36,972 bases of DNA from the NCBI GenBank assembly GCA_036266075.1, contig DATANV010000032.1, forward strand, positions 1 through 36,972. Direction: 5' to 3'. The position numbers were made by a program, and so were the translations under genes. Below are positions 1-8,191 of this stretch, one piece after another. This DNA comes from VRUE01 sp036266075. Its GTDB lineage: Bacteria > Actinomycetota > Thermoleophilia > Solirubrobacterales > 70-9. Below the pieces are notes generated by a model. The model was not told where the DNA came from and ran no database searches. It saw nothing but the letters and a program-made list of their open reading frames with translations. Position 1 is the stretch's first letter. Each line of letters opens with the position of its first letter.

Positions 1-393
1 TACCCCCCCCCCCCCCCCCGCAAATCTCATCTCGCAGTCGAGGCCGAAGACCGGGACCTGCGCCTGCTGCAGAGCGCCGCGATCGTGCTGCGTCGCGATC
101 CCGACCCGGACGGGAACTGTCGCCGCCGCGCTCTGCGCGAAAACCCCGGCGCGATGCTCAGCGCGAGCACGTCGGACTCCGGCAGCGCCGTCGTCACCTG
201 GCGCAGCGGCGAAACGATCTCGATCGTCCCGACGGGAGCTCCGCCGCCCTTCGACGGTGCTCTGGCTGTGTCCGCCCTGCACGCGCGCCGGATCGCGGGT
301 CGGCCCGGTGAACCGCCCCCCGACCGCCTCACGGTCAGGGTCGGAGCGCGCGTCCGGATCGTCCGCCTAGATCGCCATCGGGTCGACGGCTGA
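1..393 (+). CDS. C-terminal part of an unrecognised protein (5' end outside the window)
   Basis: Reading frame 1 is open from the first base to a TGA at 391-393, and its third codon positions are strongly G/C, as in real genes of this window. About 130 residues are visible, including a Thr-Trp-Arg-Ser-Gly-Glu segment and a basic tail. No family is recognised. It begins in a C17 run (bases 3-19) that encodes prolines and may be an assembly-edge artefact. Its last 27 bases overlap the 3' end of the convergent NB-ARC gene. The opposite-strand frame here is arginine-rich and looks like a shadow. It could still be non-coding, because no start and no domain can be seen. Confidence 0.35.
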   Translation, partial: YPPPPPRKSHLAVEAEDRDLRLLQSAAIVLRRDPDPDGNCRRRALRENPGAMLSASTSDSGSAVVTWRSGETISIVPTGAPPPFDGALAVSALHARRIAGRPGEPPPDRLTVRVGARVRIVRLDRHRVDG

Positions 394-2622
394 GGCCGGA
401 CCGATCACCGTCGATTCGCCCGCCCGCGGGTGGCCGAGCGCGCGGTAGATGCCCTGCGCCCGCTCCCGCTGCCGGCGAGCCGTAGCCTTGTCGCCCCGCG
501 TCTCGGCCAGCTCGGCGAGCTCGTCATAGGTTTCGGCCATCTCGATCCTCATCCCGAGCGCCCGCAGCTTCTCCATCCCCTTTCTCAAGCTCTTCTCAGC
601 CTCACCCAGGCTTCCAGACCGGCGCTGGGCCTGCCCCAGTCGCAGCAACAGCCGGCCGATAAACATCTGGTCCTTCGCTTTCCGCATCCGCTTCAGGGAA
701 TTGGCCAACGGCGCCCGCGCCTGCTCGTACTCGCCCTTCTCAATCAGTGCCCAGCCGATGAAGTAGTCCTGCAGCGCCACACCGCGATTGGTTTTAGCCT
801 CGACCGCCAACGCGCGCGCTTCTTCGAAGGTCTCGATCGCCGTGTCGTATTCGCCTTTCTTCAGGTGGTAGGTGCCGGTGAACTCGCGTACCGATCCGCG
901 CAACTGGACGTTGCTGGAGCTGCGCACCAGCTCATTTGCCCGGTCCAGCTCTTCGCGGGCGGGCTCGAAGCGGCGCAGTTCGACCAGGGCCCAGGCGAGC
1001 TGCGTGCGCAGCCGCGTCTCGGCGTCTCGATGACCGGCCCTGTGCGCGCACTCGATCCCGATCTCGGTGGCGTCGATCCAGTCGGCATAGTGTCGCCGGT
1101 TGTAGTGGAAAAGCCAGAGCGACTCGACCATCTGCCATGCCCACTCGTCCCATTCGCGGTCGCGGGCGGCCTGCAGTACCGGGAGGACATTCGCACGTTC
1201 GCCCTCCAGCCAGTCGAAGGCACTCCGCTCGTCCGTGAAGCTGGGCAAGTGAGATGCGTCGATCGGGGTGGACGGCGCGAGACGCAGGCGCTCCTCGGTC
1301 AGCGCCCAGTCCGCTCTGCGCAGGGCCGCCCGGTACCAGTCGGTCAACCGCTTGAACGACTCTTCGCACGCGTCCTCCGGCTCCTCCCGCTCGGCGCACT
1401 CGCGTGCGTGCAGGCGGACGAGGTCGTGGAACCGGTAGCGACCGCCCTCGACCGTCCCCAACAGGTAGGTGCTGACCAGCGCCGCCATCTGCTCCCCCGC
1501 CTCGGACGGGGTAACGCCGGCGAGCAGCGCTGCGTGGACAGGGGCGAGGTCGATCCCGGGGTGGAGCCCGAGCCGCCGGTAGGCGAGTTTCTGACTCGGG
1601 GGCAGATCGGCGTAAGCGAAACCGAAGACAGCGGCACCCGCGTATTCACCGACGCCGGACAGGTACTCGAGCCGCCGCTGTTCGTCGGCGACGGTGGCGG
1701 CGATGGCGGCGACCGAGAGCCCCTCGCCCCCGAGCATCAGCCGCGAGGCGCAGACGCATAGCGGCAGGGCCAAGCCCCCGCAGTAGGTCAGCAGCTTTGC
1801 GGTCTCCTTCTCGTCCCGCTCGAACTCCGCGCCACGCTCGCCCGCCAATGTGACCAGCATCTGTTTCGCCTGCTCGGAGGTGAGCGGATCGACCGGGACG
1901 TACTCGGCACCCTCGTAGTGCAGCTCCTGGAACTCCCGGTAGCTGGTCGCTACGAGGAGGCATTCCTTACCCAACGGCTGCAGTTGTGAGACCTGCGCCG
2001 CCTCGGTGACGTCGTCGAGGAGAACCAGGAGGTTGCGGTCGAAGGTCAGGGACCGAAACCGCTCCGCCCGCTCCTCCAACGTGGCCGGGACTATCGCGCC
2101 GATTGGTGAGAGCCTGCGGATGAAGTCGGCGAGGACCCCGCTCACGTCGACCCCCGCGCCATGCCGCCGCTTTGAAAAATCGGCGATCAGGTCGCCTCCG
2201 TCGAAGCGCTCGCGGACGAGGTGCATCCACTGCTTGCCCAGTGCGCTCTTCCCCGCTCCCGGCAGACCGCCGAGCACAGCGACCAGCGGTCCTTCGCCTC
2301 GCTCCACCCGTTCCAACACCTTGTAGAGCTGAGACAGCTCTTCGCAGCGGTTGACGAACTTCTGCGGCTTCTTCATCTCGGCCCGCGGGATTACGCGGGC
2401 CTCCGAGACCGCGTCGGTCTCTTCCACATCCCGCTCGACGAGGTAGAAGCAGAGAACCGCGATTGCCGCGATTGCCGCCACAGCGGCAAACGCAATCCGC
2501 ACCGCGAGCGGCGCCTGGACAGCGTAGGCGAGACCGGTGGCGGCGGTGGCCACCCCGGCGATCCCCGTACACACGTTTCTGTTCGCCGCCAGCCGATCTG
2601 GTCCGAGGTCACGGGGCGCCAT
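367..2622 (-). CDS. Membrane-anchored NB-ARC (STAND) NTPase with C-terminal TPR repeats
   Basis: A signal-transduction ATPase of the AP-ATPase/NB-ARC class, 751 residues from the ATG at 2622. Two adjacent hydrophobic helices (about residues 17-35 and 39-62) should anchor it in the membrane. The NB-ARC module follows: a V-N-R-x-E-E-L lead-in (90-96), Walker A GGLPGAGKS (118-126), Walker B LLVLLDD (198-204) and a downstream G-L-A-L-P-L motif. A winged-helix-like linker precedes helical TPR repeats (about 480-740) of the AfsR/MalT kind. Unlike SARP regulators it has no DNA-binding domain, so the TM pair takes the N-terminal place. The longer frame up to 2715 would cover the start of the divergent phosphatase gene and was not used. 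The family uses ATP-driven oligomerisation with TPRs as sensor; the effector here is unknown. Confidence 0.85.
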   Translation of the reverse strand: MAPRDLGPDRLAANRNVCTGIAGVATAATGLAYAVQAPLAVRIAFAAVAAIAAIAVLCFYLVERDVEETDAVSEARVIPRAEMKKPQKFVNRCEELSQLYKVLERVERGEGPLVAVLGGLPGAGKSALGKQWMHLVRERFDGGDLIADFSKRRHGAGVDVSGVLADFIRRLSPIGAIVPATLEERAERFRSLTFDRNLLVLLDDVTEAAQVSQLQPLGKECLLVATSYREFQELHYEGAEYVPVDPLTSEQAKQMLVTLAGERGAEFERDEKETAKLLTYCGGLALPLCVCASRLMLGGEGLSVAAIAATVADEQRRLEYLSGVGEYAGAAVFGFAYADLPPSQKLAYRRLGLHPGIDLAPVHAALLAGVTPSEAGEQMAALVSTYLLGTVEGGRYRFHDLVRLHARECAEREEPEDACEESFKRLTDWYRAALRRADWALTEERLRLAPSTPIDASHLPSFTDERSAFDWLEGERANVLPVLQAARDREWDEWAWQMVESLWLFHYNRRHYADWIDATEIGIECAHRAGHRDAETRLRTQLAWALVELRRFEPAREELDRANELVRSSSNVQLRGSVREFTGTYHLKKGEYDTAIETFEEARALAVEAKTNRGVALQDYFIGWALIEKGEYEQARAPLANSLKRMRKAKDQMFIGRLLLRLGQAQRRSGSLGEAEKSLRKGMEKLRALGMRIEMAETYDELAELAETRGDKATARRQRERAQGIYRALGHPRAGESTVIGPASAVDPMAI

Positions 2623-2641
2623 CTCGGGCCAGAGACTAGTA

Positions 2642-2655
2642 CGTACATATGTAAG
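2642..2655. promoter_or_regulatory. AT-rich palindrome between divergent genes, weakly SOS-box-like
   Basis: The 42-bp gap between the NB-ARC start (2622) and the phosphatase start (2665) holds the perfect palindrome TACATATGTA (2644-2653). The 14-mer CGTACATATGTAAG matches the actinobacterial LexA box CGAACATATGTTCG at 11 of 14 positions but lacks its outer symmetry. It could be a diverged operator or simply the -10 region shared by two divergent promoters. Confidence 0.3.
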
Positions 2656-2664
2656 GCTGGGGTC

Positions 2665-3330
2665 ATGCCCCAGGCGCTTCTGCTTCGTCATGCCCAATCG
2701 ATCTCGAACGCACACCCTGAGGCTCTCACCCTGCCCGAGGAGGAGGGCGACCGGCTTACCGCCGCCGGGGTGGACCAGGCGCGCGCCGCCGCCGAGTCGC
2801 TCGCGGACTATGGGATCGCCCAGCTGCTGAGCAGCCCGATGCGCCGAGCGCAGGAAACCGCGGCGTTCGTGGGAGAGCGCCTCGACCTACCGGTAACGGT
2901 TCTGCCCTACCTATACGAGCTGAAGGAGGAGCTCGAGTACGGGCTGCTGAGCCCGGAGGAGCAGGTGCTGCGCCGGGGTGTGACCCGGATGGCGGCACAT
3001 CCCGAGGATCCCGACCAAATGGTTAACGGCGCCGAGTCCTTCCGGATGATCGTCGACCGGGTGCGACGGCTGAAGGCGGAGCTGGAGTCGGGTCCAGAGC
3101 GCCAACGCTCCCTCGTAGTCACCCACGGCGTCTTCACCCGCTTCTTCTTTCTCGACTGCCTGCTCGGAGACGCGTTCGTCCCCGCGAGCGCCTCCCTCCT
3201 CTGGAGCCTGCGAAGCCGTAACTGCGGCCTCAGCGCCTTTGAGCGCGGCGAGCGCTGGCACCCGACCGATGCAGACACGCCGGGCTGGACCTGCATCACC
3301 TGGATGGCACGTCCCTGGGACCCACCCTGA
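2665..3330 (+). CDS. Histidine phosphatase (phosphoglycerate mutase-like) family protein
   Basis: A 221-residue member of the RHG phosphatase superfamily. The N-terminus L-L-R-H-A-Q-S places the nucleophilic His at residue 9 with its Arg at 8. The second histidine lies in V-V-T-H-G near residue 154, and E-L-K-E-E in the middle could supply the acid. The ATG at 2665 follows AAGG at 2653-2656; the frame runs further upstream, but only into the NB-ARC gene. The start codon sits in the loop of a small hairpin (CTGGGG/CCCCAG, 2657-2673). Nine bases separate it from the patatin gene downstream, so the two are probably co-transcribed. The substrate cannot be told; phosphate esters and nucleotides are all possible in this family. 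Confidence 0.85.
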   Translation: MPQALLLRHAQSISNAHPEALTLPEEEGDRLTAAGVDQARAAAESLADYGIAQLLSSPMRRAQETAAFVGERLDLPVTVLPYLYELKEELEYGLLSPEEQVLRRGVTRMAAHPEDPDQMVNGAESFRMIVDRVRRLKAELESGPERQRSLVVTHGVFTRFFFLDCLLGDAFVPASASLLWSLRSRNCGLSAFERGERWHPTDADTPGWTCITWMARPWDPP

Positions 3331-3339
3331 GCCGACCTC

Positions 3340-4299
3340 ATGCACCGAATCGATGCCAAAGCGGATGCCCCGCGGGGGGTGCCGGAGGAGGGAACCCTGG
3401 GCGGCTACCTGCGGCAGCTTGCCGCCGCGCCCCCCAGCCGCCTCCGGCCGGCGCTGATCGTCCAAGGGGGCGGGATGCGTGCGATCTACTCGATGGCGGC
3501 GCTCGCGGTGCTGGAGGATCTTGGCCTCCGCAACGCCTTCTCGATGGTCCTCGGCAGCAGCGCCGGGGTGCTCAACAGCGCCTACTTCCTCGCCGGCCAG
3601 GCCCGCGAAAGCGTCTCGATCTACACCGAGGGCCTGAGCAACCGCAACTTCATCGCGCCGTGGCGGCTCTGGAAGGTGATCGACGTCGACCGCATGGTCG
3701 ACGTGACGCTGAAGCGCCACCACCCGATCGACGAGGACGCGCTGGTCGCGGCGGCTCCTCTGCACGCGGTTCTCGCCGACGCCGAGACCGCCGCGCCGCA
3801 GGTCGTCTGCCACCAGGACTGCGGCTTCGACATCTACGAGATCTTCCGCGCCACCGTGGCAATCCCGTTGCTCTACAACCGCAAGGTCGCCCTCGGCGAG
3901 CGCCGCTACGTCGACGGCGGGATCGCCGACCTCCTTCCCCTGTCGGTCGCCCGTAGCCTCGGCGCGACCGAGGCAGTCGTGCTCGTCACCCGCAGCGCTG
4001 GTCACCGCAAGGATGCCAGCGGCCGCGCCTTCCGCACCTTCACGCGCGCCTTTCCGGCCGGTCAGTCTGACGCGGTTCGCACACGCATGTTCGAAGCGGA
4101 CCCCAACTACAACCGGACGATGGAAGAGCTGGAGGGGGAGCACGAGCAGAGCGGGCGCACGACCTGGACCTTGTGGCCCACGGACCTCGACCACCTCGTC
4201 ACCCGCACCACCACGGACCGCGGCCGGTTGCTCGAATCCGCGGCGCGAGCGGAAGCCGACACTCACGCCTTCCTGCGCCAGCCCCATCCGCACCGATAG
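3340..4299 (+). CDS. Patatin-like phospholipase / acyl hydrolase
   Basis: A 319-residue serine acyl hydrolase of the patatin family, of the small bacterial RssA/YjjU type. The oxyanion-hole motif G-G-G-M-R is at residues 43-47, the nucleophile elbow G-S-S-A-G at 72-76 (Ser74), and the catalytic Asp is Asp192 in Y-V-D-G-G-I. The Ser-Asp dyad is therefore complete. No signal peptide or membrane helix is seen, so it should act in the cytosol on lipid or lysophospholipid at the membrane face. It follows the phosphatase gene by 9 bp and converges on the Fur-family gene. Confidence 0.9.
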   Translation: MHRIDAKADAPRGVPEEGTLGGYLRQLAAAPPSRLRPALIVQGGGMRAIYSMAALAVLEDLGLRNAFSMVLGSSAGVLNSAYFLAGQARESVSIYTEGLSNRNFIAPWRLWKVIDVDRMVDVTLKRHHPIDEDALVAAAPLHAVLADAETAAPQVVCHQDCGFDIYEIFRATVAIPLLYNRKVALGERRYVDGGIADLLPLSVARSLGATEAVVLVTRSAGHRKDASGRAFRTFTRAFPAGQSDAVRTRMFEADPNYNRTMEELEGEHEQSGRTTWTLWPTDLDHLVTRTTTDRGRLLESAARAEADTHAFLRQPHPHR

Positions 4300-4342
4300 C
4301 GCTCCGCAGCAGCCCGCTGCATCCGGCTACGGCTTAGCGCCG

Positions 4343-4789
4343 TCAGTTTGCGCAGCGCTCGCAGAGACCGCGCAGGACGACGTCGTGCTCGGCGATCTCG
4401 AACGGAACCTGATCGGACACCTGCTCGATCGCTCGCTCCAGGCGGCCATCCTCGAAGGGCTCCATCCTGCCGCAGCGCCGGCAGATCGCGTGATGGTGAT
4501 GGTGGCCGTTGAGGTTGACTCGCTCATAGCTCGCGATCCCGCGCTCGACCTCGAAGCGCTGCACCAGCCCCAGCTCCTCGAGCAGGTCGAGAGCCCGGTA
4601 GACGCTGGCGCGGCCGACGTGAACCTTGCGCCGCCGCAGCTCCTGCTCGAGCTCCAGCGCAGTCACGGCGCAATCGTGGCGGGCCAGTGCTTCGACGACG
4701 GCAGTTCGCGCGCCGCCGCGACGGTAGCCCGCCTCGCCCAGCAACGCCAGTGCATGCTCGGCCCATGTGGTGTCGACGGCGGCGGGCAT
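4343..4789 (-). CDS. zur: Fur-family metalloregulator, probably Zur
   Basis: A 148-residue winged-helix repressor. The N-terminal half holds the DNA-binding domain (R-A-S-V-Y-R-A-L-D-L-L is the recognition-helix region). It is followed by a five-histidine run and two C-x-x-C pairs (C-R-R-C and C-E-R-C at the extreme C-terminus) for the structural zinc. It is the last gene of the metal transporter operon, one base after the permease stop, which makes it the natural feedback regulator. Zinc is inferred from the binding-protein and permease types; a Fur or Mur role cannot be excluded from sequence alone. The ATG at 4789 was chosen because longer versions of this frame only shadow the permease gene. 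Confidence 0.85.
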   Translation of the reverse strand: MPAAVDTTWAEHALALLGEAGYRRGGARTAVVEALARHDCAVTALELEQELRRRKVHVGRASVYRALDLLEELGLVQRFEVERGIASYERVNLNGHHHHHAICRRCGRMEPFEDGRLERAIEQVSDQVPFEIAEHDVVLRGLCERCAN

Positions 4790-4790
4790 C

Positions 4791-5636
4791 TCAGCCGATC
4801 GTAGCCTCCACGGGGGCTCGCTTTTCGCTGCGCAGATGCGATAGGAAGCGACCGGCAGGAAGGGAGAGCAGGTAGGCGGCGACGATCGCCAGCGCCACCG
4901 AGGCGCCGCCGGCCGTCCCCGCGTAATAAGAGAGATAGAGGCCGGCGAGGCCGGCGAGCACCGCAATCGCGATGGCGAGAGCCAGCATCGGCGCGATCCG
5001 CTCGGTGAACTGCCGGGCGGCTGCGGCAGGCCCGACGAAGACAGCGACCACGAGCAGGTTTCCCAGACCCTGAACGGCGACCACGATCGCCAAGGCGAGC
5101 AGGATGAGCAACGCCGCTTCGGTCTTCCCCGGCGCGGCGCCCAGGGATCGCGCCGCGCCGCGGTCGAACCCACCGGCGAGCAGCCGCCCGTGCAGCAATG
5201 CAAGCGAGCTCCCGACCGCCAGGACAAGGATCCCCGCCCCCGCGATGTCGGCGTCGGAGGGACCAAGGATGTCGCCGAAGAGGACCTCTTGAATGCCGGG
5301 CGGGGAGTCCGGGGAGAGCGCCAGCAGCACACCGAGCCCGAACAGAGTGGTCACGACCACGCCCACCGCCGCCTCGCGGCTGATGCCGGGAACCCGCGAG
5401 ACGACCGCGATCGCAAGGGCGGCGACGACGATGCCGGGCCCGCCGCCGACGATCAGCGGCAGGCCCGCGATCGCGGCGAGAACCAGGCCCGGGAAGATCG
5501 AGTGGGCCAGCGACTCGGCCGCGTAGGAAAGCCGGTAGAGGACGACCCAGCAACCCAGCGCGCCGCCGGCGATCCCGATCAGGGTCGTCTCGGCGATCGC
5601 GCGTCGCATGAACTCGTCTTGCAGGGGCTCGAACAT
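4791..5636 (-). CDS. znuB: Zinc/manganese-type ABC transporter permease
   Basis: A 281-residue integral membrane protein of the ABC-3 (ZnuB/TroC) family with about eight to nine hydrophobic helices. It carries the conserved early segment S-L-A-H-S-I-F-P-G and a G-L-G-N-L-L-V-V-A segment late in the protein. It is a clear paralogue of the permease half of the fused gene upstream: both begin M-x-E-P and share A-x-F-P-G-L-V-L-A. The pore is therefore probably a heterodimer of this protein and the fused one. It starts 3 bp after the ATPase stop and ends 1 bp before the regulator start. Confidence 0.9.
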   Translation of the reverse strand: MFEPLQDEFMRRAIAETTLIGIAGGALGCWVVLYRLSYAAESLAHSIFPGLVLAAIAGLPLIVGGGPGIVVAALAIAVVSRVPGISREAAVGVVVTTLFGLGVLLALSPDSPPGIQEVLFGDILGPSDADIAGAGILVLAVGSSLALLHGRLLAGGFDRGAARSLGAAPGKTEAALLILLALAIVVAVQGLGNLLVVAVFVGPAAAARQFTERIAPMLALAIAIAVLAGLAGLYLSYYAGTAGGASVALAIVAAYLLSLPAGRFLSHLRSEKRAPVEATIG

Positions 5637-5639
5637 CGG

Positions 5640-6383
5640 TCAGTGATGGTGGGGCGGAAGGATCGCGCGAGACCCTGAACCCGGCAGCTCGACGATCGAG
5701 CCACCGTAGGTGGCTTCGAGGACGGCGAGGTCCAGAACCTCCTCCGGGGCACCGACCGCGATTTGCGTGCCATTGAGACAGAGCACGCTGTCCAAGCGCC
5801 GGGCCTGCTCGAGGTCATGGGTGGCTATCGCCGCCGCGCGTCCCTCGGCGGCGAGCGAGGCAACCAGCGCTTCCAGCCGTTCGGCGCTGGGACGGTCGAG
5901 GCCGGAGAAGGGCTCGTCGAGGAGCAGGATCTGCGCGTCCTGAACCAGGCTGCGCGCGATCAGCACGCGTTGGCGCTGGCCGCCGGAGAGCTTGCCGAAG
6001 GTCTCCCCGGCGAGATCGTCGAGGTCGACCCGGCGCAGTGCCTCCATCGCGGCCTCGCGCTCGCGCCGTCCCGGCCGACGCCACCAGGGAAGCCGCGAGA
6101 GGGCCCCCATTGCGGCCACATCCAGCGCCGAAACTGGATAGTCGAGCTGAGAACGCTCGGTCTGCGGGACCGTGGCGCAACGCGCCTTGACGTGCAACTC
6201 GCCCGCGAGCGGGCGCAGCTCGCCCAGCAGGGCGCGCAGCAGGGTCGTCTTGCCGCCGCCGTTCGGCCCCAGCAGGGCCATCCTCTCCCCCGGCCGCAGT
6301 GAGAAGGAGACGCCGGAGATGGCCGGCTCGCCGTTGTAGCCGGTGGCAAGGGCGTTGGCCTCGATCAGAGCTTGACCCTGCAT
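5640..6383 (-). CDS. znuC: Zinc/manganese-type ABC transporter ATP-binding protein
   Basis: A 247-residue ABC ATPase with Walker A G-P-N-G-G-G-K-T-T (39-47), signature L-S-G-G-Q (132-136), Walker B I-L-L-L-D-E-P (152-158) and an H-loop A-T-H-D near 183. The Q-loop lies in V-P-Q-T-E. The C-terminus ends in Pro-Pro-His-His-His, which may bind metal. Its ATG overlaps the end of the fused permease/binding-protein gene by 19 bp, so translation is probably coupled. It should power import by the two permease domains flanking it. Confidence 0.92.
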   Translation of the reverse strand: MQGQALIEANALATGYNGEPAISGVSFSLRPGERMALLGPNGGGKTTLLRALLGELRPLAGELHVKARCATVPQTERSQLDYPVSALDVAAMGALSRLPWWRRPGRREREAAMEALRRVDLDDLAGETFGKLSGGQRQRVLIARSLVQDAQILLLDEPFSGLDRPSAERLEALVASLAAEGRAAAIATHDLEQARRLDSVLCLNGTQIAVGAPEEVLDLAVLEATYGGSIVELPGSGSRAILPPHHH

Positions 6384-8113
6384 CCGTGCTCTCCGTCGGT
6401 GAACCCCCGGACCATCGCGTCGGCATTCGCCTCCTCCATCCGCACATAGGTTTCCCCGCCGGAGCCTTCGGGCCCAAGCGTGTCACCGTAGAGCGTGTGG
6501 TCGGCAGAGGCGCCGGTCTGGCGAGCGACCGCATCGGCCACCTTCGGGCTGAGCGAGCTCTCGGGGAAGATCGCCTTCACATTCTCGGCTTCAATCGTCC
6601 TCGCTAGCTCGCTCAGGTCCTTGGCCGATGCCTGCGCCTGGGTCGTCTGCGAGGGGATCGCCGCGCCGAGCACCTCGATCCCGTAGCGGTTGGCGAAGTA
6701 GCCGAAGGCGTCGTGGTCGGTGACCAGCTTGCGCTGCGGCGGCGGTACCGAGTCGATGCACTCGGCGATCCCCGCGTCAAGCGCCCTCAGCTCGCTCAAG
6801 TAGGCGCCGGCGTGGCGCTCGAGTTCCGCCTTCTGTGAGGGATCGGCAGCCACCAGCGCGCTCTCGATCTGGCGCACCGCGGCCTCTGCGTTGCGCGGGT
6901 CATGCCACCAGTGAGGGTCGTACTTCGATGCCTCCGCGCCCGAAGTCTCACCGGGCAGGCGGATCGGGAGCTTGGCGCCGAGGTCGATGACTTCGGCGTC
7001 GCTGCCGCTGTCGGAGACGACCTGGTCCACCCAGGCATCGAGATCGTCGCCGCTGGCGAAGACCAGCGCCGCGTCAGCCGCGCCCTCGACGTCGGAGGGC
7101 CGCGGCTCGTAGTCGTGTGGATCGGTGTTGGGTTGGAGGATCTGATCGACCTCGACGGCTTCGCCGCCGACGCTGCGGACGAAGTCGCCGAGCTGAGTCG
7201 TGGTGGCCACAACGTCGAGCTTTTCCGATCCCCCGTCGGCGGAGCCGCTGCCGCACCCAGTCCCGAGAAGCGCCAGGGCGCCGAGCGCAGTGGCTGCCAA
7301 CGCAGGGCGCGAAACGCGCAGCAAGGCGCGCACCCCCGCGACCACGATGAAGGCGGCACCCGCGACGCAGGCGATCGTCGCCCCCGGCGGGGCGTTGGTC
7401 TTGACTGAGAGCCAGAGCCCGACCGTGCCCTCCAGCGCGACGAGGCCCACGCTGAGCAACTGCCAGCTGACGAGCCGGTCGGTCAAAAGGCGCGCGGTAA
7501 CAGCGGGGACAAGGAAAAGCGCGGCGACGAGCAGTGCTCCGACCACGGTCAACGCCGCGGTGCTCGCCAGGGCGACCAGGCCGAGGAGAACCGCGTCGAA
7601 GACCTGCGGCCTCGGGCCGTCCGGATCGGCGAGCGCCGGGTCAAAGCCGATGCGTAACCAGTGCTGCCCGATCAAGACGCTGGCGAGGAGCGTCGCAGCC
7701 GCGGTGCCTCCGGCGAGCGCCAGGTCGCCGCCGTCGACCAAGAGCAGGCTGCCGAACAGCAGCGTCTCGATGTTGGAGCCCGAGCCGAAGACGTCGCTGG
7801 CGAGGATCACGCCCCCGGCGAGGCAGCCGACGAGGACCAGCGCTACGACGGCGTCCTGGCCGCTGCGCCGGGTGCGCAGCGCCGAGGTACCCGCCGCGAA
7901 AGCAACCGCAGCGCCGAAGGCGCCGAGCGGCGCCGCGAAACCCAGACCCTCTGCCAAGACCAGCCCTGGAAAGGCGGCGGTGCCGACCGCGTGGGAGAAG
8001 AAGGCAAGGCCCCGCAGCACGATCCAGGTGCCGAGCAGGCCCGCCGGGATCGCCAGGATCAGCACCTCGATCAGCCCACGCTGCACGAAGGGGAGCTGGA
8101 AGGGCTCGAGCAT
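6365..8113 (-). CDS. Fused metal ABC permease and zinc-type substrate-binding lipoprotein
   Basis: A single 582-residue frame joins two normally separate proteins. Residues 1-265 are an ABC-3 permease with about eight hydrophobic helices. Residues 266-287 look like a lipoprotein signal peptide (R-V-S-R-P, hydrophobic core, L-G-T-G-C with Cys287). Residues 290-582 are a ZnuA/TroA-type binding protein with T-D-P-H-D-Y-E-P (His333), D-P-H-W-W-H-D-P (His401, His404), T-D-H-D-A-F-G-Y-F and F-P-E-S-S. No stop or good restart separates the halves. The product is either a tethered transporter or is cut at the internal lipobox. The ATG at 8113 has the Shine-Dalgarno sequence GAGAGGA. It is the first gene of the four-gene operon. 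Confidence 0.88.
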   Translation of the reverse strand: MLEPFQLPFVQRGLIEVLILAIPAGLLGTWIVLRGLAFFSHAVGTAAFPGLVLAEGLGFAAPLGAFGAAVAFAAGTSALRTRRSGQDAVVALVLVGCLAGGVILASDVFGSGSNIETLLFGSLLLVDGGDLALAGGTAAATLLASVLIGQHWLRIGFDPALADPDGPRPQVFDAVLLGLVALASTAALTVVGALLVAALFLVPAVTARLLTDRLVSWQLLSVGLVALEGTVGLWLSVKTNAPPGATIACVAGAAFIVVAGVRALLRVSRPALAATALGALALLGTGCGSGSADGGSEKLDVVATTTQLGDFVRSVGGEAVEVDQILQPNTDPHDYEPRPSDVEGAADAALVFASGDDLDAWVDQVVSDSGSDAEVIDLGAKLPIRLPGETSGAEASKYDPHWWHDPRNAEAAVRQIESALVAADPSQKAELERHAGAYLSELRALDAGIAECIDSVPPPQRKLVTDHDAFGYFANRYGIEVLGAAIPSQTTQAQASAKDLSELARTIEAENVKAIFPESSLSPKVADAVARQTGASADHTLYGDTLGPEGSGGETYVRMEEANADAMVRGFTDGEHGCRVKL

Positions 8114-8167
8114 GGATCGGTCCTCTCTGCGGAGCTCGGTCTAAAAGAAGAAGCGCTGCGAGTCTAA

Positions 8168-8191
8168 TGAGAATGAATCTAGTTTGCATTC
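8168..8191 (-). promoter_or_regulatory. Candidate Fur/Zur operator upstream of the metal transporter operon
   Basis: About 55 bp before the operon start there is an AT-rich patch with TGAGAAT (8168-8174), a good Fur/Zur half-site, and a dyad GAATG (8171-8175) / CATTC (8187-8191). The full 7-1-7 symmetry is imperfect. The position suits autoregulation by the Fur-family gene at the end of the operon. Confidence 0.4.

Noticed and set aside
430..1761. 443-residue plus-strand frame opposite the NB-ARC gene
   Set aside because: Antisense shadow of a gene with clear Walker motifs and TPRs; Gln/Leu/Arg-rich with no motif.
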